Of a stretch of DNA of 64,000 bases, positions 15,001 through 25,062 are shown piece after piece. The position numbers and the translations under genes were made by a program. Every line of letters begins with the position of its first letter. Positions within the stretch are counted from its first letter, which is position 1. This DNA is from Nematostella vectensis (Eukaryota > Cnidaria > Anthozoa > Actiniaria > Edwardsiidae): the NCBI RefSeq assembly GCF_932526225.1, contig NC_064041.1:756699-820698 (forward strand), read 5' to 3'. Below the pieces are notes generated by a model. The model worked only from the letters and a program-made list of their open reading frames with translations, did no database searches and was not told the DNA's origin.

Positions 15001-18000
15001 TATTTCACGGGAGCAGATGGAAGAGGGTAATGAGGGCTGTTAGATATTTCACGGGAGCAGATGGAAGAGGGTAATGAGGGCTGTTAGATATTTCACGGGA
15101 GCAGATGAAAGAGGGTAATGAGGGCTGTTAGATATTTCACGGGAGCAGATGAAAGAGGGTAATGAGGGCTGTTAGATATTTCACGGGAGCAGATGAAAGA
15201 GGGTAATGAGGGCCGTTAGATATTTCACGGGAGCAGATGAAAGAGGGTAATGAGGGCTGTTAGATATTTCACGGGAGCAGATGGAAGAGGGTAATGAGGG
15301 CTGTTAGATATTTCACATGAGCAGATGGAAGAGGGTAATGAGGGCTGTTAGATATTTCACGGGAGCAGATGGAAGAGGGTAATGAGGACTGTTAGATATT
15401 TCACGGGAGCAGATGAAAGAGTGTAATGAGGACTGTTAGATATTTCACGGGAGCAGATGGAAGAGGGTAATGAGGGCTGTTAGATATTTCACGGGAGCAG
15501 ATGGAAGAGGGTAATGAGGGCTGTTAGATATTTCACGGGAGCAGATGGAAGAGGGTAATGAGGGCTGTTAGATATTTTACGGGAGCAGATGGAAGAGGGT
15601 AATGAGGGCTGTTAGATATTTCATGGGAGCAGATGAAAGAGGGTAAAGAGGGCTGTTAGATATTTCATGGAAGCAGAGGAAAGAGGGTAATGAGGGCTGT
15701 TAGATATTTCACGGGAGCAGATGAAAGAGGGTAATGAGGGCTGTTAGATATTTTACGGGAGCAGATGAAAGAGGGAATGAGGGCTGTTAGATATTTCACG
15801 GGAGCAGATGAAAGAGGGTAATGAGGACTGTTAGATATTTCACGGGAGCAGATGAAAGAGGGAATGATGGCTGTTAGATATTTCACGGGAGCAGATGAAA
15901 GAGGGTAATGAGGGCTGTTAGATATTTCACGGGAGCAGATGGAAGAGGGTAATGAGGGCTGTTAGATATTTCATGGGAGCAGATGAAAGAGGGAATGATG
16001 GCTGTTAGATATTTCACGGGAGCAGATAAAAGAGGGTAATGAGGACTGTTAGATATTTCACGGGAGCAGATGGAAGAGGGTAATGAGGACTGTTAGATAT
16101 TTCACGGGAGCAGATGGAAGAGGGTAATGAGGGCTGTTAGATATTTCATGGGAGCAGATGAAAGAGGGAATGAGGGCTGTTAGATATTTCACGGGAGCAG
16201 ATGGAAGAGGGTAATGAGGGCTGTTAGATATTTCACGGGAGCAGATGAAAGAGGGTAATGAGGGCTGTTAGATATTTCACGGGAGCAGATGAAAGAGGGT
16301 AATGAGGATTGTTAGATATTTCACGGGAGCAGATGGAAGAGGGTAATGAGGGCTGTTAGATATTTCACGGGAGCAGATGGAAGAGGGTAATGAGGACTGT
16401 TAGATATTTCACGGGAGCAGATGGAAGAGGGTAATGAGGACCGTTAGATATTTCACGGGAGCAGAGGAAAGAGGGTAATGAGGGCTGTTAGATATTTCAC
16501 GGGAGCAGATGGAAGAGGGTAATGAGGACCGTTAGATATTTCACGGGAGCAGATGAAAGAGGGTAATGAGGGCTGTTAGATATTTCACGGGAGCAGATGG
16601 AAGAGGGTAATGAGGACTGTTAGATATTTAACGGGAGCAGATGGAAGAGGGTAATGAGGATTGTTAGATATTTCACGGGAGCAGAGGAAAGAAAGAGGGT
16701 AATGAGGCCTTTTAGATATTTCACGGGAGCAGAGGAAAGAAAGAGTGTAATGAGGACTGTTAGATATTTCACGGGAGCAGATGGAAGAGGGTAATGAGGG
16801 CTGTTAGATATTTCACGGGAGCAGATGGAAGAGGGTAATGAGGGCTGTTAGATATTTCACGGGAGCAGATGAAAGAGGGTAATGAGGGCTGTTAGATATT
16901 TCACGGGAGCAGATGAAAGAGGGTAATGAGGGCTGTTAGATATTTCACGGGAGCAGATGAAAGAGGGTAATGAGGGCCGTTAGATATTTCACGGGAGCAG
17001 ATGAAAGAGGGTAATGAGGGCTGTTAGATATTTCACGGGAGCAGATGGAAGAGGGTAATGAGGGCTGTTAGATATTTCACGGGAGCAGATGGAAGAGGGT
17101 AATGAGGGCTGTTAGATATTTCACGGGAGCAGATGGAAGAGGGTAATGAGGACTGTTAGATATTTCACGGGAGCAGATGAAAGAGTGTAATGAGGACTGT
17201 TAGATATTTCACGGGAGCAGATGGAAGAGGGTAATGAGGGCTGTTAGATATTTCACGGGAGCAGATGGAAGAGGGTAATGAGGGCTGTTAGATATTTCAC
17301 GGGAGCAGATGGAAGAGGGTAATGAGGGCTGTTAGATATTTTACGGGAGCAGATGGAAGAGGGTAATGAGGGCTGTTAGATATTTCATGGGAGCAGATGA
17401 AAGAGGGTAAAGAGGGCTGTTAGATATTTCATGGAAGCAGAGGAAAGAGGGTAATGAGGGCTGTTAGATATTTCACGGGAGCAGATGAAAGAGGGTAATG
17501 AGGGCTGTTAGATATTTTACGGGAGCAGATGAAAGAGGGAATGATGGCTGTTAGATATTTCACGGGAGCAGATGAAAGAGGGTAATGAGGACTGTTAGAT
17601 ATTTCACGGAAGCAGAGGAAAGTGGGTAATGAGGGCTGTTAGATATTTCACGGGAGCAGATAAAAGATGGGAATGAGGGCTGTTAGATATTTCACGGGAG
17701 CAGATGAAAGAGGGTAAAGAGGGCTGTTAGATATTTCACGGGAGCATATGGAAGAGGGTAATGAGGGCTGTTAGATATTTCACGGGAGCAGATGGAAGAG
17801 GGTAATGAGGGCTGTTAGATATTTCACGGGAGCAGAGGAAAGAGGGTAATGAGGGCTGTTAGATATTTCACGGGAGCAGATGAAAGAGGGTAATGAGGAC
17901 TGTTAGATATTTCACGGGAGCAGATGGAAGAGGGTAATGAGGACTGTTAGATATTTCACGGGAGCAGATGAAAGAGGGTAATGAGGACTGTTAGATATTT

Positions 18001-20582
18001 CACGGGAGCAGAGGAAAGAGGGTAATGAGGACTGTTAGATATTTCACGGGAGCAGAGGAAAGAGGGTAATGAGGGCTGTTAGATATTTCACGGGAGCAGA
18101 TGAAAGAGGGTAATGAGGACTGTTAGATATTTCACGGGAGCAGATGAAAGAGGGTAATGAGGGCTGTTAGATATTTCACGGGAGCAGATGAAAGAGGGTA
18201 ATGAGGACTGTTAGATATTTCACGGGAGCAGATGGAAGAGGGTAATGAGGACCGTTAGATATTTCACGGGAGCAGATGAAAGAGGGTAATGAGGGCTGTT
18301 AGATATTTCACGGGAGCAGATGGAAGAGGGTAATGAGGACCGTTAGATATTTCACGGGAGCAGATGAAAGAGGGTAATGAGGGCTGTTAGATATTTCACG
18401 GGAGCAGATGGAAGAGGGTAATGAGGACTGTTAGATATTTAACGGGAGCAGATGGAAGAGGGTAATGAGGATTGTTAGATATTTCACGGGAGCAGAGGAA
18501 AGAAAGAGGGTAATGAGGCCTATTAGATATTTCACGGGAGCAGAGGAAAGAAAGAGTGTAATGAGGACTGTTAGATATTTCACGGGAGCAGATGGAAGAG
18601 GGTAATGAGGGCTGTTAGATATTTCACGGGAGCAGATGGAAGAGGGTAATGAGGGCTGTTAGATATTTCACGGGAGCAGATGAAAGAGGGTAATGAGGGC
18701 TGTTAGATATTTCACGGGAGCAGATGAAAGAGGGTAATGAGGGCTGTTAGATATTTCACGGGAGCAGATGAAAGAGGGTAATGAGGGCCGTTAGATATTT
18801 CACGGGAGCAGATGAAAGAGGGTAATGAGGGCTGTTAGATATTTCACGGGAGCAGATGGAAGAGGGTAATGAGGGCTGTTAGATATTTCACGGGAGCAGA
18901 TGGAAGAGGGTAATGAGGGCTGTTAGATATTTCACGGGAGCAGATGGAAGAGGGTAATGAGGACTGTTAGATATTTCACGGGAGCAGATGAAAGAGTGTA
19001 ATGAGGACTGTTAGATATTTCACGGGAGCAGATGGAAGAGGGTAATGAGGGCTGTTAGATATTTCACGGGAGCAGATGGAAGAGGGTAATGAGGGCTGTT
19101 AGATATTTCACGGGAGCAGATGGAAGAGGGTAATGAGGGCTGTTAGATATTTTACGGGAGCAGATGGAAAAGGGTAATGAGGGCTGTTAGATATTTCATG
19201 GGAGCAGATGAAAGAGGGTAAAGAGGGCTGTTAGATATTTCATGGAAGCAGAGGAAAGAGGGTAATGAGGGCTGTTAGATATTTCACGGGAGCAGATGGA
19301 AGAGGGTAATGAGGGCTGTTAGATATTTTACGGGAGCAGATGAAAGAGGGAATGAGGGCTGTTAGATATTTCACGGGAGCAGATGAAAGAGGGTAATGAG
19401 GACTGTTAGATATTTCACGGAAGCAGAGGAAAGTGGGTAATGAGGGCTGTTAGATATTTCACGGGAGCAGATGAAAGAGGGAATGAGGGCTGTTAGATAT
19501 TTCACGGGAGCAGATGAAAGAGGGTAAAGAGGGCTGTTAGATATTTCACGGGAGCAGATGGAAGAGGGTAATGAGGGCTGTTAGATATTTCACGGGAGCA
19601 GATGGAAGAGGGTAATGAGGGCTGTTAGATATTTCACGGGAGCAGAGGAAAGAGGGTAATGAGGGCTGTTAGATATTTCACGGGAGCAGATGAAAGAGGG
19701 TAATGAGGACTGTTAGATATTTCACGGGAGCAGATGGAAGAGGGTAATGAGGACTGTTAGATATTTCACGGGAGCAGATGAAAGAGGGTAATGAGGACTG
19801 TTAGATATTTCACGGGAGCAGAGGAAAGAGGGTAATGAGGACTGTTAGATATTTCACGGGAGCAGAGGAAAGAGGGTAATGAGGGCTGTTAGATATTTCA
19901 CGGGAGCAGATGAAAGAGGGTAATGAGGACTGTTAGATATTTCACGGGAGCAGATGGAAGAGGGTAATGAGGGCTGTTAGATATTTCACGGGAGCAGATG
20001 AAAGAGGGTAATGAGGACTGTTAGATATTTCACGGGAGCAGAGGAAAGAGGGTAATGAGGGCTGTTAGATATTTCACGGGAGCAGATGAAAGAGGGTAAT
20101 GAGGACTGTTAGATATTTCACGGGAGCAGATGAAAGAGGGTAATGAGGGCTGTTAGATATTTCACGGGAGCAGATGAAAGAGGGTAATGAGGACTGTTAG
20201 ATATTTCATGGGAGCAGATGAAAGAGGGTAATGAGGGCTGTTAGATATTTCACGGGAGCAGATGAAAGAGGGTAATGAGGGCTGTTAGATATTTCACGGG
20301 AGCAGATGAAAGAGGGTAATGAGGACTGTTAGATATTTCACGGGAGCAGATGGAAGAGAGTAATGAGGACTGTTAGATATTTCACGGGAGCAGATGAAAG
20401 AAGGTAATGAGGGCTGTTAGATATCTCACGGGAGCAGATGAAAGAGGGTAATGAGGGCTGTTAGATATATCACGGGAGCAGATGAAAGAGGGTAATGAGG
20501 GCTGTTAGATGTTTCACGGGAGCAGATGAAAGAGGGTAATGAGGACTGTTAGATATTTCACGGGAGCAGAGGAAAGAAAGAG
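1..20582. repeat. 44-bp satellite array, about 465 copies
   Basis: The unit is 44 bp, starting ATGAGGGCTGTTAGATATTT and ending GATGGAAGAGGGTA. It repeats from the first base to about 20582, where the last unit runs into unique sequence after GAGGAAAGAAAGAGG. Variants are 43 bp (GAGGGAATGA, one T lost) or 48 bp (an extra AAGA in GAGGAAAGAAAGAG). Common positional variants are GGCTG/GACTG/GACCG, GATGG/GATGA and CACGGG/CATGGG/TACGGG. The unit length is not a multiple of three and + strand units carry TAATGA and TTAG stops, so the short ORFs here are not genes. Larger duplications sit on top of the 44-bp period: blocks of about 1.2 kb in 2000-5300, about 3.8 kb in 5.9-13.5 kb, and about 1.8 kb in 14.9-20 kb. 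The left end lies outside the window, so the full array is longer. Confidence 0.98.
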
Positions 20583-21180
20583 GAAGTTTGTAGCAGATTG
20601 ACTTATTCTGCTTTAATTTCGCGTGTCTTAATTCTCGTGAAAAGTTTCTCGGCACATTTCGCGAGCCTTTTATATCGCGATAAAGGGGAAAAATTGCTGG
20701 ATATTTTTTTTCGCGAATTGATGTTGATGTGACGTTTTTTCGTTTTTACCAAAAAAATTGGCGTTAACCAAAAACAGGACCAATATTTTGAAACAAAACC
20801 AACACGTTTCTTTTAAAAGTCAGTCTTACATATACTTGAAATACTTAAATAGATTTCGCATAGTTTAGCTTTCGCTAATGTCTAAGCAGCTTGCGGGGGC
20901 CCGCAAGTTGGTAATAGCGGGCAAGGCGGCGTCTTTAAAGGACTACAAGCTTGGCTGCGTTACCGCAGCATGGTCGTAGGTTCCATGTTCAGATAGTTCT
21001 TGGGAGGTTAAAGGCCAGAACAGAAGCTTGAGGTTGAACAAACAAACACTGATCTTTTCTAGTAGGACGAGAGGTTTTTTAAAAGCAGGAAGGGATGTCT
21101 ATATTTAAAAGGTTATTTCGGATCTTGATCTTATAGAAGATTGACACTTGAGCGAGAAGACGTCTATTCTCTAGGGTAGC
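20583..21180. other. Unique spacer between satellite and LINE remnant
   Basis: No gene is recognisable. The stretch is AT-rich with CGCGAATT/TTCGCG clusters between 20620 and 20720. A perfect GC hairpin with 8-bp arms (CTTGCGGG, two-base loop, CCCGCAAG) lies at 20890-20907. The hairpin could be a terminator-like or transposon-end structure, but nothing nearby gives it a role. Confidence 0.5.
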
Positions 21181-22300
21181 CTAGTTTAAGTTTGACACCA
21201 TGGTTGTGGTGCTGGCCCGAAGATGGTAATTGTTAGAAACAAAACGGGCCGCATATTTCTGAGTCTGCTCCACCCTGTTGACGGCTGAGTGTATGAGGGC
21301 TCCGTACAGGGGCAGCATACTCCAGGATGGGGCGGACCATGGCGGTGTACACAATCTCCTTAAGCTGTGAGTGACAGGGTCAAAGAGTTCTCCAGATGAG
21401 CCCAAGGCATCGAATCGCTTTAGCTGCCACCCTGGAACAATGCTCGTTCCATCGAAGATCCTTTGAGACTCGAACACGCAGATAGTTATGGGAGTCTACC
21501 GGTGACAGAGGCATAGACGCGAGAGAGTACTGATGCCCCGTGCGCTTCCGCTTGTTTAAAAGTTCTAGAAGATGGCATTTCGATGTGTTGAAGTCCATTT
21601 GCCATGTGCTAGACCAAGAAGAGATTCTTTTTGGGAAACATCATGGTCGGACACAGATGATTTTTGGCGATACACTATTGTGTCATCAGCGAACAAACGC
21701 AAATTTCAGTCGCAGCCTAGTACCAAATCATTCACGTATAATAGAAATAGATAGGCTCCTAGCACGGTGCCTTGAGGAACTCCCGAGATAACTGGAGTCC
21801 GGCTATAATGATAATCACCCACAACTAGAAACTGGGAGCGGTTGTTAAGGAATGCGCTCAACCAACGTAGGGTTTTACCGGATATACCGTAATGGCGCAG
21901 TTTGTAGATAAGCTTCGGGTGGAAGACCTTGTCGAAAGCCTTACTAAAGTACAACAGGAAAACATGATTGTTTAAGGAGGTGGCCCAATTAACATTGCTA
22001 ATACGAGTTGCGTAACACATGACAACCCTGATCGAAACCCATGCTGAGACTGATGATGATATCGTTCGCCTGTAAGTAATCGTGCATATGACAACAACTA
22101 CGTGCTCCATCACTTTGCTGCAAATTAAGGTCAGTGAAAACGGAAGAGAGTTTAAAGGGTCGTCACGATTTCCCTTTTTAAAGACCGGACACACTAAGGC
22201 GACCAACCAGACGGAAGGGAGAACACCACTATCGTAACTCTGTTGGAAGATGCAGCACAAGAGTGGAGCTATTTCGTCCGCTAGGTCGTGCAATAGACTC
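21181..22300 (-). pseudogene. Degenerate non-LTR retrotransposon reverse transcriptase
   Basis: This is a fragment of a LINE-type reverse transcriptase that has lost its reading frame. Reading 5'->3' on the - strand, the 22293-21706 segment carries the finger/palm motifs: a PVFKKGNRDDP-like block, then FSKAFDKVFHPKLIYKLRHY (family norm is DFSKAFD, so the first Asp is lost), then SGVPQGTVLG followed by LFLLYVNDL. The catalytic box reads FADDTIVYRQK around 21655-21694, but in a different frame from the preceding block. The thumb region (NTSKCHLLE, LGVRVSKDLRW-like) and a C-terminal segment (VNRVEQTQKYAARFV) are split over two further frames at 21598-21181. At least two frameshifts separate the conserved blocks, and no endonuclease domain is seen upstream. 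It resembles the abundant CR1/L2-like pol ORFs of invertebrate genomes; the exact clade is not determined. It is an old insertion with no sign of activity. Confidence 0.85.
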
Positions 22301-22710
22301 GCAGCAATCCCGTCAGGACCCGAACCTTTACGTGGATTAATAGCACGAAGCTGTTTCCTGATGCCATTTGGAGAGAAAACAATGTCCTCGATTGTAATGA
22401 AAAGGGTTCATGTTCTTATTATCGATAGTTTCGTTACATGTCCTTACTAGGAGATCTCAATAGAACTTTCAAAGAAGTGTTGTGGTAATTATGTTTTATT
22501 CGAGTTTGTGCCACAAGTGGATTCCCGTGTTTCCAGTCTTCTCGGATAAGGACACTTAACCGTCCGTCCAGTCTCTTCAAGCTGCACTACACTAACCTGA
22601 ACCGAAGGGACGTAAAAGAACCACTGGGGACGCAATAAAACCTTTGGCAGTGACCACCCTCAGTGACAATGCTTACTAACAATACAAACAAGGGAAAACT
22701 TGATGTGGAG
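22301..22710. other. Probable LINE 5'-side debris, no gene
   Basis: Upstream (on the - strand) of the reverse transcriptase blocks there is no intact reading frame and no clear protein motif. The segment probably belongs to the same decayed retroelement or to its insertion site. I see no regulatory or RNA feature. Confidence 0.35.
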
Positions 22711-23056
22711 CCTAGCTCTTTTGTGCGTTCCGCACCAGTGTAACTGATGGAATTTAAATAACCAACCAAACAAACAAACAAACAAATGAATTGAATAGAT
22801 TGTTTTATCAAAATATTGTTCATGAAAAACTCGACACCCATAGTCTTTTCTATGATTTCGAAAGTTCCAAGGAAATAAGAAAACTTAGCCTAGCTCTTTT
22901 GTGCGTTCCGCACCAGTATAACTGTTGGAATTTAAATAAATAAACAAACAAACAAATGAATTGAATAGATTGTTTTATCAAAATATTGTTCATGAAAAAC
23001 TCGACACCTATAGTCTTTTCTATGATTTTGAAAGTTCCAAGGAAATAAAAAAACTT
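22711..23056. repeat. Two tandem copies of a 178-bp sequence
   Basis: CCTAGCTCTTTTGTGCGTTC starts at 22711 and again at 22889, and the match continues through the A/C-rich AAACAAACAAAC tract, TTGAATAGATTG and ACTCGACACC to TTCCAAGGAAATAA. Copies differ by a few substitutions and by the length of the AAAC tract. This is a simple tandem duplication, perhaps of a retroelement tail. Confidence 0.9.
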
Positions 23057-23214
23057 TGGAGACAATACAAAAAAGTTTTTTAAGTTTTCAAAAATTACAA
23101 ATAAATATGTATAGAATTTTCTTGGTAAAGAATTTTAAGGCTAAATACAATGATTCTATAGACCTTCAACTCGTGTCTCATTCGTAATGTGACTGCATTT
23201 TGGTATCCGCTTTT

Positions 23215-23840
23215 TTAATTGTATGGAAGATCTACTAGATTTTGGTGTCCGCTTTTTTAATTATATGAAAGATCTACTAGATTTTGGCGTCCGTTTCTTT
23301 AATTATATGGAAGATCTACTGGATTTTGGTGTCCGTTTATTTAATTATATGGAAGATCTACTGGATTTTGGTGTCCGCTTTTTTTAATTATATGGAAGAT
23401 CTACTGGATTTTGGCGTCCGTTTCTTTAATTATATGGAAGATCTACTGGATTTTGGTGTCCGCTTTTTTAATTATATGGAAGATCTACTGCATTTTGGTG
23501 TCCGCTTTTTTAATTATATGGAAGATCTACTGCATTTTGGTGTCCGCATTTTTAATTATATGGAAGATCTACTGCATTTTGGTGTCTGCTTTTTTTATTA
23601 TATGGAAGATCTACTGGATTTTGGTGTCCGCTTTTTTAATTATATGGAAGATCTACTGGATTTTGGTGTCCGCTTTTTTTTTAAATTATATGGAAGATCT
23701 ACTGGATTTTAGTGTCCGTTTCTTTAATGATATGGAAGATCTACTGGATTTTGGTGTCCGTTTCTTTAATTACATGAAAGATCTACTGGATTTTGGGTCC
23801 GTTTATTTAATATTATGGAAACTCTACTGGATATCGGTAT
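23215..23840. repeat. 42-43-bp minisatellite, about 15 copies
   Basis: Each unit contains AATTATATGGAAGATCTACT then GGATTTTGGTGTCCG and a T-run of variable length. Unit starts fall at 23301, 23343 and 23386, so the period is 42 or 43 bp. The 42-bp units keep all three + frames open (FNYMEDLLDFGV-type translations), which explains the overlapping ORFs here. The apparent starts are TTG codons and units with extra T shift the frame, so I do not treat it as coding. It ends about 55 bp before the splice acceptor of the exon at 23898. Confidence 0.95.
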
Positions 23841-23897
23841 CCTTTTATAAAAAGTCCTGCATATGGAGGTTTATCTAACGATTCCTTTTTTTCCTAG

Positions 23898-24357
23898 AAT
23901 ACGAGCAGCCCCTCCTAAAGACGACGAGGTTCCATCCACCAGAAGCTATGGCGAGTTTGAGAATCCTGGTTTCGGAGCCAACCCTACTTTCGAGGTCGAC
24001 GACAGCCCTGATGCGTTTGAAAAGCCGGCACGTGACTACGATGCCGCCGATAACCCAAGCTATGGAATCCGCATGGACATCATGCCCAATGAGAACGAAT
24101 ACGAGGAAACAGCCGCTGCCGCAATAAAACACGAACCCAACCACAATGTGCCAGAGGTAGATTACGCTAACCCCAAAGTGCAAACACAATCCGCATCCCC
24201 TGAAAACCAGTATGCAGAACTCGGGGAAATTGGTGGCTACGATAAGCCAACGAATTCATCCCAGTGGGAGACGTTTGATCAATCGGAGTATGAAAATATC
24301 GGAACGGTAAGATTGGAAACCGAGGCGGACGACGAGGAGCGAGAGGCCAAGGCATGA
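23898..24357 (+). CDS. Last exon of an unidentified protein with tyrosine-rich tail
   Basis: A pyrimidine tract (TTCCTTTTTTTCCTAG) ends at 23897, a convincing splice acceptor, and the open frame runs from there to TGA at 24355-24357, about 153 residues. The first exon base completes a codon started in an upstream exon I could not find. The composition is polar and acidic, with many Asn-Pro and Tyr motifs: FENPGFGANPTFE, DNPSYG, DYANPKV, NQYAELGEIGGYDKP and SEYENIGT. Several YxxN/YENI and YAEL motifs resemble SH2 or adaptor binding sites in the cytoplasmic tails of adhesion molecules and receptors. There is no membrane segment in this exon. The family is not recognised. An ATG at 23863 would extend the frame upstream, but it lies in the acceptor tract and is less likely the start. 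Confidence 0.65.
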
Positions 24358-24381
24358 GATTCCTATGCCAGTCCCGAAGTA

Positions 24382-24399
24382 GGGGGGGGGGGGGGGGGG
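24382..24399. repeat. (G)18 homopolymer
   Basis: An uninterrupted run of 18 G lies just downstream of the stop codon of the preceding exon, in its presumed 3' UTR. Confidence 0.9.
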
Positions 24400-24508
24400 T
24401 ATTCTATGGTATGGCTCGTCGAAAACTTTTAAAGCTTATCTTAAACATAATAGCTTTAGGTAAACGGGTGTTAATGAAGCACACACTTTATTTCATACCC
24501 TAAAGGTT

Positions 24509-24671
24509 GATTCAGACAGCACGATTGTTGTATGCAACTAGAGTCGTAGTCGTAGTGTAAATCAGCCTACGACTCCGACACTATGCTCGAATACGAAAGT
24601 CGTAGTGTTTAATTCAGAGCAAAGACATGTCGTAGGCAGATCGCACACAAGTAAACCGTGTTGTCTGAATC
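24509..24671. mobile_element. 163-bp MITE-like inverted-repeat element
   Basis: The ends GATTCAGACAGCACG (24509) and CGTGTTGTCTGAATC (to 24671) are inverted copies with 14 of 15 matches. Inside, TCGTAGTCGTAGTGT and the inverted CCTACGACT occur, so the core is also partly self-complementary. No ORF. The superfamily and target-site duplication are not resolved. Confidence 0.7.
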
Positions 24672-25062
24672 GGCTTTAACAGATACCTGTTCCAAACGTA
24701 GGAAATGTTTTTTTATTACAGAATACCATTCTCTAGACTCAAGGCTCTAAAAGATAAGCATAATGGTTCCAAAGCCTGCTGATTTCAACTTCTTTTCCTC
24801 ACTTCTCATGCACCATGTTACGCACCTAGTTACGGCATAATGACCAAGGTCACAAAATTTCGTGTAATCGTCAAGATGTCATTTATAGCCTCAATCACAA
24901 TGTTAATCGCTATAGTCCGAGGTTTTCCACACATCATTTTTTATAGTCCTTTGTAGTCCTTTAAGCGGGCGATAAACCCAGTCAATTGAATTATTTTAAT
25001 CCTGTCCTTAAATAATCCCTGTGTCATGCAAGGGGCTAGATATACCAGATAGATCACTTTGA
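24672..25062. other. Spacer, nothing recognised
   Basis: AT-rich unique sequence between the inverted-repeat element and the mucin-like array. No ORF of note, repeat or RNA gene was seen. Confidence 0.5.

Noticed and set aside
1-20582. CRISPR-like array
   Set aside because: There are no unique spacers between repeats, units are head-to-tail 44-mers with no separate repeat/spacer structure, and the neighbourhood is eukaryotic.
15665-20655. Short - strand ORFs in the satellite with SREISNSPHYPL
   Set aside because: The 44-bp unit shifts frame each copy and stops are frequent; these are chance openings at variant units.
20890-20907. GC-rich hairpin as a rho-independent terminator
   Set aside because: No T-run follows and the genome is eukaryotic; kept only as a structural note in the spacer.
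23284-23878. Two overlapping + ORFs of 142 and 155 codons (FNYMEDLLDFGVRF repeats)
   Set aside because: The minisatellite has a 42-bp period and mixed 43-bp units that shift the frame; the starts are TTG. No signal of selection for protein.
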